From a bacterium (GTDB lineage: Bacteria; Planctomycetota; Phycisphaerae; Phycisphaerales; UBA1924): 5,065 nucleotides of DNA. A program made the translations under genes and the position numbers. The stretch is from positions 18,137 to 23,201 of the forward strand of contig NVSM01000037.1 of the NCBI GenBank assembly GCA_002401225.1, given 5' to 3'. A model generated the notes under the pieces. The model was not told where the DNA came from and did no database searches. It worked only from the letters and a program-made list of their open reading frames with translations. How positions within the stretch are numbered: the first letter of the stretch is position 1; every line of letters begins with the position of its first letter. Below are positions 1 through 5,065 of the stretch, piece after piece.

Positions 1-861
1 GCAGCCAATGCGATTGCAACGCTTGAGCCTACGGCCACTGTTGGGGTACTCATCGCCCAACTCGATCCATCTTCACAATCACTCACCCCCTACTCAACGG
101 GCGTTTCACATCGCCCCAACGCGAGCGATGCCCAGACGCGAGAGATGGTGAACCAGGCATTCTTCTTACAAGACAAGCTCGAACGCATCAATACACTTGG
201 CTTTGATCTCCCGGTTCAGGCAACCCAACAAGGACTCGTCGCATCATTCTCCTTGCTTGATTCAAATGCAATGAACTCACCAATCGGGCAAGCATTTTCA
301 TCCCAACAACTCCACAGCCCGATCCTGACAGTCGTGCCGATTTCGCCGACTTACCCAGGGTTTGTATTAATCATCATCATGGCCTTCGAGAAACGAACAA
401 CACATGCCTTCGCTGCATCGCAACCTGCACCTGTTCGAGTTGATTTGACCACCCACACACTCGCAGCCCTCTTGCCATTAATTGCACATAAGGCCAACCA
501 AGCACTCGAACTCGTGAAGAACCCCAAAGCCTGGCTCACCGACCGAGAACATGAGATTCTCAACCAGCTTATCCTCGGGCATTCCGTTCGTGTGATCGCA
601 GACAACCTCGATCGAAGCACCCATACGGTGCATGACCATGTCAAAAACCTGCACAAAAAGCTCCACGCCAACTCCCGAGGCCAGCTCATCGCCCGCGCCC
701 TGGGACACACCCCAGCAAATGCGATCAAAGAAACAACCCAAACACTGCACCCAATCGTGATCACCAACTCGACAAAGACCGCCGAGTTTGCAGAACTCAA
801 GCCTTCGCCAGCCGCCCCAGTGAGGCCCAAGGCTGTTCGCCAATCAACGCTTATTCGCTAG
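1..861 (+). CDS. LuxR/GerE-type HTH transcriptional regulator, 5' end missing
   Basis: The reading frame is open from the first base to a TAG at 859-861, giving 286 visible residues; the start lies upstream. An internal ATG at 145 exists, but the 48 codons before it read as ordinary protein (a beta-strand-like VGVLIAQLDP), so it is probably not the start. Residues 179-235 form a LuxR/GerE helix-turn-helix: it opens with LTDREHEIL, the family's usual LTxREXEVL helix, and the recognition helix is around THTVHDHVKNLHKKL. This indicates a cytoplasmic DNA-binding regulator. The N-terminal part has alternating hydrophobic strands (GFVLIIIMAF at about 120-129), resembling a GAF/PAS-like sensor, but I cannot name the domain and no phosphoacceptor receiver motif is visible. 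A Pro/Ala/Thr-rich tail of about 50 residues follows the HTH. The 3' end overlaps the convergent lipoprotein gene by 11 bp. Target genes and ligand are unknown. Confidence 0.85.
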   Translation, partial: AANAIATLEPTATVGVLIAQLDPSSQSLTPYSTGVSHRPNASDAQTREMVNQAFFLQDKLERINTLGFDLPVQATQQGLVASFSLLDSNAMNSPIGQAFSSQQLHSPILTVVPISPTYPGFVLIIIMAFEKRTTHAFAASQPAPVRVDLTTHTLAALLPLIAHKANQALELVKNPKAWLTDREHEILNQLILGHSVRVIADNLDRSTHTVHDHVKNLHKKLHANSRGQLIARALGHTPANAIKETTQTLHPIVITNSTKTAEFAELKPSPAAPVRPKAVRQSTLIR

Positions 862-1474
862 CAGACTCAGATCCAAACTTCCGATGAATCTCATTGGCAA
901 GCCGATGGGCGAGTTGTTGATCTTGCCCGATTGGCTCCCGAAAAGATCCGGGCTCGATCTGCCCGTTGATGTCTCTGGATCGAGCGTGTGTCGAAAGCCG
1001 AATGCTCTGCGAATCGACTCGCCAGTTTGGACGATGCACCCGATAGACCAACACCTCGATTGTCGCCCGCACAACGCTGCCCGCTTGGGCTCCCTCTTCA
1101 AACTGCACACGAATCTCGCGTTCTTGATGATTCGCAAAATCCTCGAACTCTTGCCCGATCGTGGTTTGCTCTTTATCCCAAGGCGACCCAATCCCAAGGG
1201 TCTGCTTTGGATAGGTTGTGATTACGCCTCGCGCCCCATCAACCCGGTTGATCGCGAAGCGATACTCGCGAATCACCTCGCGCATAGCTCCAAACACTTC
1301 TTCATAAGACGCGCCTTCAACCTCGACAAGCCCGCTGACTTGCCCGTCAGCAGCTTGAGTAATCCCGGCATCACCAACAGCCTGTGGCGACGATGCACAT
1401 CCCCAGAGGCTGCAAACCGACACGCACGCGATCCAACCCGTCATATATAAATAGCTTGTCTTCATGCTGATCAC
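851..1474 (-). CDS. putative lipoprotein of unknown function
   Basis: This encodes 207 residues and I do not recognise the family. The N-terminus has a lysine, a hydrophobic stretch (about residues 8-24) and LWGC ending at Cys26, followed by ASS. That resembles a lipobox, though Trp at -2 is unusual, so lipidation is likely but not certain. The mature part (about 47-145) alternates strand and helix: a strand VSGLVEVEG, a helix SYEEVFGAMREVIREY, a strand RGVITTYPK, then REIRVQFEE and VVRATIEVLVYRV. The last 55 residues are polar. I chose the GTG at 1474 because GAGGT lies 6 nt before it; the in-frame ATG at 1465 (residue 4) would put that site 15 nt away. The GTG overlaps the decarboxylase stop as GTGA, implying one operon. 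The 3' end overlaps the regulator gene tail to tail. A cell-envelope role is inferred only from the leader. Confidence 0.75.
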   Translation of the reverse strand: MISMKTSYLYMTGWIACVSVCSLWGCASSPQAVGDAGITQAADGQVSGLVEVEGASYEEVFGAMREVIREYRFAINRVDGARGVITTYPKQTLGIGSPWDKEQTTIGQEFEDFANHQEREIRVQFEEGAQAGSVVRATIEVLVYRVHRPNWRVDSQSIRLSTHARSRDINGQIEPGSFREPIGQDQQLAHRLANEIHRKFGSESASE

Positions 1475-3012
1475 TGTATCACCTCATCAAGGGCCGCGCT
1501 GATCTCGACGATCAACTCATCAATATCTTTTCGGCGAACCCCGCTGGCACCCACAGCAACGCGCGCAACCCATCGATCGAAAATCGATTCGGGCCTATTC
1601 CCCTCATCCATAATGGGCACCACCGTATGCGAGATCATCACCCGTCGCCGATCATTCACCCGCTCGATCAATCGTTCGGTAAGTTCACTCTCGCCGATCA
1701 CTCGAAAGCACACCAGCCCGAGCGAGCGATCTGTAGCCATACTCAGCCGAGGCTCGGCATGCACGAATGCCTCCACCACCTTGGCCAACTCGATATGATG
1801 GCGGATATGCTCCTTGAGCCCATCGATCCCGAAGTACCGGATCACAAACCACAGCTTCAGCGCCCGCATGCGCCTGCCTAAAGGCACATGCCAATCGCGA
1901 TAATCGATCACCGCACCAGATTCACTCTCCGCATTGCGCAAATACGCCGGCGTGATGCTCATCGAGTCGGTCAAAGCCTTCCGATCGCGCACCCAGAAAA
2001 GATCACAATCAAAGTTGGTCAATAGCCACTTATGCGGATTGATACACAATGAATCCGCAGCCTCAACCCCATCGAGGACAAACCGGTTCTCTTCACACAC
2101 CGCAGCAGCCCCCGCCCACGCAGCATCCACATGCAGCCAAGGGCGATCGGCCTCAGGGAGTTTGGCGAGTTCTTCGCCAATCGCTTTGAGCGGATCAAAC
2201 GCGCCCGTCGATGTTGTTCCTTGCGTGGTCGAAACCAAGCAAGGCGTCAGCCCGGCTGCGATGTCTTCTCGAATCGCCTGCATCAATGCATCGGCATCCA
2301 TCCGCAAATGCTTATCGACACCGATCAATCGAACCCGCGATTGATCTTCTGGATCATCTGCCAAACCCGTAATCATCGCAGCTTTGAGAATCGACGAGTG
2401 TGCTTGCGTTGAGGTGTACACCGTCATGGTCGATCGATCTCGCCCGCTCTTCACTTTCTTCTTGCGAGCAGCGACCAACGCTGCGACGGCTGCCTCGCTG
2501 GCGGTCCCCTGAATACATCCGCCCCCTCCGAGATCACAATCAAACCGAAACACATCGGGCAGCCCAAACATCTGGGCGCACCAATCCATCATCTTCATCT
2601 CGATCTCGGTCACACTCGGCGATGTTGACCAAAGCATCCCATTCACATTAAGCACCGATGCAACGAACTCGCCCATCACGCCGGGCATCGATGAGCTACA
2701 CGGGAAATACGCAAAGAACCGTGGCGATTGCCAGTGCATCAAGCCCGGCTCAACAATTTGCTCGATATCCTCGATCACCTGATCCCACTGCTGGGCTTCC
2801 ATCCCCTCGCGTGGCGGTTCATCGGGCAACATCGCCCCAATCTGCCCTGGCTCGATCGCTTGCGAGACATCTCGATCTTGAAGCGAATCCATATAGCGCA
2901 TCGCCCATTGCGTGAGCGAGTCGATCGTTTTCGTGAACTCCGCAGGCTCAAAGCCTCGCAAAGCTGGGGGGGCGAATTCGTCTTTGTGCGCATTTGTGGC
3001 TTTATCACTCAT
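1471..3012 (-). CDS. PLP-dependent group II decarboxylase, aromatic-L-amino-acid decarboxylase family
   Basis: This encodes 513 residues, a normal length for the AADC/tyrosine/tryptophan decarboxylase group of cytosolic PLP enzymes that turn amino acids into amines and CO2. The match runs end to end: SPRFFAYFP (96-104), GGGCIQGTASEA (163-174), QAHSS with the PLP-stacking His205, HVDAAWAG with Asp296 that pairs with the pyridine nitrogen, NPHKW with Schiff-base Lys328, the mobile-loop PAYLRN with Tyr357, and DYRDWHVPLGRRMRALKLWF (370-389). Tyr357 fits a true decarboxylase rather than an aldehyde synthase, which usually has Phe there. Several substrate-pocket residues differ from animal DOPA decarboxylase (see findings), so the substrate is left open. 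The ATG at 3012 is chosen because GGAG lies 7 nt before it; a TTG 45 nt further up is in frame but lacks such support. It is first in an operon with the lipoprotein gene. Confidence 0.93.
   Translation of the reverse strand: MSDKATNAHKDEFAPPALRGFEPAEFTKTIDSLTQWAMRYMDSLQDRDVSQAIEPGQIGAMLPDEPPREGMEAQQWDQVIEDIEQIVEPGLMHWQSPRFFAYFPCSSSMPGVMGEFVASVLNVNGMLWSTSPSVTEIEMKMMDWCAQMFGLPDVFRFDCDLGGGGCIQGTASEAAVAALVAARKKKVKSGRDRSTMTVYTSTQAHSSILKAAMITGLADDPEDQSRVRLIGVDKHLRMDADALMQAIREDIAAGLTPCLVSTTQGTTSTGAFDPLKAIGEELAKLPEADRPWLHVDAAWAGAAAVCEENRFVLDGVEAADSLCINPHKWLLTNFDCDLFWVRDRKALTDSMSITPAYLRNAESESGAVIDYRDWHVPLGRRMRALKLWFVIRYFGIDGLKEHIRHHIELAKVVEAFVHAEPRLSMATDRSLGLVCFRVIGESELTERLIERVNDRRRVMISHTVVPIMDEGNRPESIFDRWVARVAVGASGVRRKDIDELIVEISAALDEVIQ
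1481..1485 (-). promoter_or_regulatory. ribosome binding site for the lipoprotein gene
   Basis: On the minus strand GAGGT (extended GAGGTGAT, 1485-1478) sits inside the last codons of the decarboxylase gene, 6 nt before the GTG start at 1474. It is the strongest Shine-Dalgarno match near this start and decides for GTG over the ATG at 1465. Its position favours translation re-initiation by ribosomes finishing the decarboxylase. Confidence 0.65.
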
Positions 3013-3019
3013 AAACAAG

Positions 3020-3023
3020 CTCC
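3020..3023 (-). promoter_or_regulatory. ribosome binding site for the decarboxylase gene
   Basis: GGAG on the minus strand is followed by 7 nt (CTTGTTT) and then ATG at 3012. The spacing is ideal and fixes the start at MSDKATN rather than at the upstream TTG (3057). Confidence 0.7.
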
Positions 3024-3153
3024 AATTGATACAGTTTACCCTTGTGCTGCGTCGCAAGATCTGATACGGTGGTTCTGTTCAGTTCTCGAATGCCGTGGGG
3101 GTATTTGAGGCACGCCGCGAGATCTTTTTACGGTGTACTCAATCTGTGACCAA

Positions 3154-3174
3154 CTCTATGACCATTTCATAGAG
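3154..3174. repeat. perfect inverted repeat, 8-bp arms, 5-nt centre
   Basis: CTCTATGA (3154-3161) and TCATAGAG (3167-3174) are exact reverse complements around CCATT. The repeat directly abuts the weak -35-like TTGGTC (3153-3148, minus strand) of the decarboxylase gene, a place where an activator or repressor could bind. No T-run follows on either strand, so it is not an intrinsic terminator. An operator role is inferred. Confidence 0.6.
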
Positions 3175-3303
3175 ATAATCCGTTCACAAACAAGTACAAC
3201 TTGATTTCGTGTTCTGCACACTGGCTTTGGAGTCGGCAACTCGTTGCTTACCCCACTTGCCAGCGGTCTCAATGGGTGCGTCTTTATTTTTTCCCACGAT
3301 AGT

Positions 3304-3321
3304 GCTGGCGATTTCGCCAGC
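3304..3321. repeat. perfect GC-rich inverted repeat
   Basis: GCTGGCGA (3304-3311) and TCGCCAGC (3314-3321) are exact reverse complements around TT. As RNA this would be a 7-bp stem with an ATTT loop. A T-rich run lies before it (3283-3292) but none follows it on either strand, so a rho-independent terminator is not supported. Confidence 0.55.
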
Positions 3322-3325
3322 CATT

Positions 3326-3338
3326 CAACTCGTGTGGG
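3326..3338 (+). repeat. 13-bp direct repeat, copy 1
   Basis: CAACTCGTGTGGG occurs here and again at 3416-3428, 90 bp apart start to start. The flanks differ (GTTGAG after this copy). The first 8 bases, CAACTCGT, also occur at 3237-3244, 89 bp before this copy. Confidence 0.55.
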
Positions 3339-3378
3339 GTTGAGTGCGAGTGTCTGTTGATTTGTAGCCGGGGTCTCG

Positions 3379-3402
3379 TTGAGTGAACTTGCGTTCACTC
3401 AA
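3379..3402. repeat. perfect inverted repeat, 10-bp arms, 4-nt centre
   Basis: TTGAGTGAAC (3379-3388) and GTTCACTCAA (3393-3402) are exact reverse complements around TTGC. One G-T wobble (3378/3403) and one C-G pair (3377/3404) extend the stem in RNA. It ends 32 bp before the chosen ATG of the secreted-protein gene, and its last base is the A of an alternative in-frame ATG at 3402. No U-run follows. It could be an operator for a dimeric regulator or a 5' leader hairpin. Confidence 0.7.
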
Positions 3403-3415
3403 TGCTCGAACTACA

Positions 3416-3428
3416 CAACTCGTGTGGG
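3416..3428 (+). repeat. 13-bp direct repeat, copy 2
   Basis: This is the second exact copy of CAACTCGTGTGGG; it ends 6 bp before the ATG at 3435. Its GTGGG is the only purine-rich stretch in ribosome-binding range of that start, so the copy may double as a weak binding site. Confidence 0.55.
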
Positions 3429-3434
3429 TCAACA

Positions 3435-5065
3435 ATGCAGTTTTACCAACTTCGTACATCCATCGCCATCGCTTCTGCGATCGCCATTGGATCATTCGTT
3501 TCAAACGCCAACTCCCAAATCGCATTCAGCAACAACGCGATCGACGCCGGGCTCGAAGATGCCACCCGACTCGTTTCTGTTGGTGGAATCTATAGCATGA
3601 TGACCGGCGGCGGCGTCACCGGCGACTTCAACAACGACGGCTTTGACGATATCTTCATGCTTGCTGGCGGCGAATACGCCGACCATCTTTACCTCAATAA
3701 CCAAGACGGCACATTCACCGACAAAGCTTCGCAATGGGGCGTCGGCTTGCTCCAACACGCATCGGGCGCGTCGGCTGTCGACTTCAACAATGATGGCTAC
3801 CTAGATATCTTTGTCACCTCGTTTGGACCATCATCAACCAGCGCAACATCGGGTTACTTCAAGCTCTACCAAAACAACGGCCCAGACCAAAGCGGGCAAT
3901 GGTCATTCACCGACATCGCCCAAAGCTGTGGCGTCAACCGCCTCTTCGATACCTACACCGACGGGCTCGGATCGGCATGGGGCGACTATGACCTCGATGG
4001 CGATCTCGATCTCTATGTTTGCGCATACGAAGATACACGAGCAGGAAACCGACTCTTTCGGAACAACGGCGCAAACGCAAAGGGCCAATGGACATTCACC
4101 GATGTCACCGAAGAAGCCGGGCTGAGCTTTACAGGCGTCGCAGGATTCGACCCGCAACTCGTGGACATGAACGGCGATATGTATCCAGATCTCATCGTCG
4201 TCGCAGACGCGGGAACATCCCAATACTTTGTCAACAATGGCGACGGCACATTTACCAATCGGACAAGCACTGTCCAAGATATCCACACCGCAATCGGCAT
4301 GGGCATCGATATCGGCGATCTCAACAATGACGGCCTGCTCGACATGTACATCACCTCCGTCACCTACACATTTAGCGACGGCCCGGGCAACCTAATGCTC
4401 ATCCAAAACGAAGATGGCTCATTCAGCAACCACGCACGCAGCGCAGGAACATATCGCGGCTATTGGGGATGGGGCGCCATCATGAGCGATCTTGATCACG
4501 ATGGCGATCGTGACCTGATCGAAACCAACGGCTTCGTAGGCACCTTCTCGGGCAAGCCCGCTGTTGTCTTTGAAAACCTTGGCGATGGCACGCTCTTTAA
4601 CGAAGTCGCACACGACTCTGGTTTCTTTCACAATGCCCAAGGGCGAGGGCTCGTCCGTTTAGATATCGAGAACGATGGCGACATTGATGTCGTTATCTTC
4701 AACAGCAATGTCAACATGAGCCTCTTCCGCAACGAACTCATCACCGATGAAACCCCAGCGGATAAAAACTGGATCCGCATCAAACTCAACACCGCTGCCC
4801 GCGACTCACTCGCACCGGCAGGCATCGGCGCAATGATCAAAGTCACCACAGGATCGACCACCCAAATCCTGCCTATGCACTGCGGCTCAAGCCATTGCTC
4901 ATCGTCAACGATCGAAGTCCACACAGGGCTTGGTGAAGCGACAATCATCGACACCCTCCGCATCGAATGGCCCGACGGCTCATTCACGACCCGCACCGAT
5001 GTCGCTGCCAACCAAGTGCTCACCATCGACGCCTCATCGCATCCGGCAGACTACAACAACGACGC
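3435..5065 (+). CDS. secreted FG-GAP/VCBS repeat protein with ASPIC/UnbV domain, 3' end missing
   Basis: 543 codons are visible with no stop before the window end. The N-terminus is a signal peptide: Arg7, a hydrophobic core (about 9-22), and a probable cut after ANS (Ser27). Seven Ca2+-binding-type DxDxDGxxD loops follow at residues 64, 116, 184, 244, 295, 352 and 410, spaced 51-68 apart. Between them come LYxNNxDGTFxD-type strands, as in beta-propeller FG-GAP/VCBS proteins. The fourth loop (DMNGDMYPD) lacks the usual Gly. Residues about 445-531 match the ASPIC/UnbV domain (GIGAMIKV, GSSHCSSS, VHTGLGEA, LRIEWPDG). The frame then reads HPADYNND, like the opening of a dockerin-like segment. 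The protein is probably extracellular; adhesion or carbohydrate contact is the usual guess, but no function is shown. No strong ribosome binding site is seen. The ATG at 3435 is chosen for its compact leader; an in-frame ATG at 3402 would add 11 polar residues. Confidence 0.9.
   Translation, partial: MQFYQLRTSIAIASAIAIGSFVSNANSQIAFSNNAIDAGLEDATRLVSVGGIYSMMTGGGVTGDFNNDGFDDIFMLAGGEYADHLYLNNQDGTFTDKASQWGVGLLQHASGASAVDFNNDGYLDIFVTSFGPSSTSATSGYFKLYQNNGPDQSGQWSFTDIAQSCGVNRLFDTYTDGLGSAWGDYDLDGDLDLYVCAYEDTRAGNRLFRNNGANAKGQWTFTDVTEEAGLSFTGVAGFDPQLVDMNGDMYPDLIVVADAGTSQYFVNNGDGTFTNRTSTVQDIHTAIGMGIDIGDLNNDGLLDMYITSVTYTFSDGPGNLMLIQNEDGSFSNHARSAGTYRGYWGWGAIMSDLDHDGDRDLIETNGFVGTFSGKPAVVFENLGDGTLFNEVAHDSGFFHNAQGRGLVRLDIENDGDIDVVIFNSNVNMSLFRNELITDETPADKNWIRIKLNTAARDSLAPAGIGAMIKVTTGSTTQILPMHCGSSHCSSSTIEVHTGLGEATIIDTLRIEWPDGSFTTRTDVAANQVLTIDASSHPADYNND

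Larger units (their letters stand above)
3013..3434. other. divergent intergenic region with inverted and direct repeats
   Basis: This 422-bp stretch lies between two genes transcribed away from each other, so it should carry both promoters. I see no convincing protein gene in it. It holds three perfect inverted repeats (3154-3174, 3304-3321, 3379-3402) and a 13-bp direct repeat (3326-3338 and 3416-3428). A weak sigma70-like match on the minus strand, TTGGTC (3153-3148) and TAAAAA (3130-3125) with a 17-nt spacer, could serve the decarboxylase. No good promoter is visible for the rightward gene. From about 3126 to 3470 there is no GATC, although that tetramer is common in the flanking genes, so the stretch differs in composition from the coding DNA around it. 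Confidence 0.7.

Noticed and set aside
145..147. ATG as start of the LuxR-type regulator
   Set aside because: The frame stays open to base 1 with protein-like sequence before the ATG, so an upstream start outside the window is more likely.
884..1450. Long plus-strand open frame opposite the lipoprotein gene
   Set aside because: Its product has no domain-like pattern, whereas the minus strand gives a signal peptide, an operon overlap and a ribosome binding site.
3013..3057. 15-residue N-terminal extension of the decarboxylase from a TTG start
   Set aside because: The ATG at 3012 has GGAG at 7-nt spacing, while the TTG has no comparable site and the extra residues have no counterpart in the family as I know it.
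3121..3130. GATCTTTTTA as the tail of a plus-strand terminator
   Set aside because: The sequence before it forms only a 3-bp stem (GGC/GCC), and no plus-strand gene ends there.
3272..3343. 23-codon plus-strand frame encoding a hydrophobic peptide
   Set aside because: It lacks a ribosome binding site, contains the GC-rich palindrome, and such short frames are expected by chance in 422 bp.
3156..3398. 80-codon minus-strand reading frame starting with GTG upstream of the decarboxylase
   Set aside because: It has no ribosome binding site, includes rare-looking codons (AGA, CTA, ATA) in its later part, and is built over three inverted repeats and a direct repeat. No recognisable protein. A database hit in relatives would revive it.
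3501..5026. Several 70-130-codon minus-strand frames opposite the FG-GAP/VCBS gene
   Set aside because: They mirror the repetitive GAT/GGC/AAC codons of the plus-strand calcium loops; the plus strand has continuous, recognisable domains.

Overview
The window looks like a piece of a planctomycete chromosome, most likely a marine Phycisphaerae-type bacterium. The grounds are a secreted FG-GAP/VCBS protein ending in an ASPIC/UnbV domain and running into a dockerin-like DxNxD stretch, a lipoprotein of unknown family, a moderately high GC content with C-ending codons, and very frequent GATC/TCGA tetramers. This placement is an inference from style, not from a marker gene. No rRNA, tRNA, CRISPR array, insertion sequence or phage gene was seen.

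Layout. Positions 1-861 (+) hold the 3' part of a regulator with a C-terminal LuxR/GerE-type helix-turn-helix; its start lies before the window. It converges on, and overlaps by 11 bp, a leftward two-gene unit. That unit is a group II PLP-dependent decarboxylase of the aromatic-L-amino-acid decarboxylase family (3012-1471), followed by a small putative lipoprotein (1474-851). The two are joined by a GTGA start/stop overlap with the ribosome binding site inside the decarboxylase gene, so they are probably co-transcribed and translationally coupled. Positions 3013-3434 are a 422-bp divergent intergenic region with three perfect inverted repeats and a 13-bp direct repeat. From 3435 (+) to the window end runs an exported seven-motif FG-GAP/VCBS protein with an ASPIC/UnbV domain, cut off by the window edge.

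How the genes relate. Only the decarboxylase-lipoprotein pair shows a physical sign of joint expression. The regulator and the big secreted protein may be unrelated neighbours. The points most worth following are the altered substrate pocket of the decarboxylase (catalytic residues kept, several catechol-contact residues changed), the 10-4-10 palindrome just before the secreted-protein gene, and the repeat-bearing intergenic region. I found no convincing previously undescribed multi-gene system.
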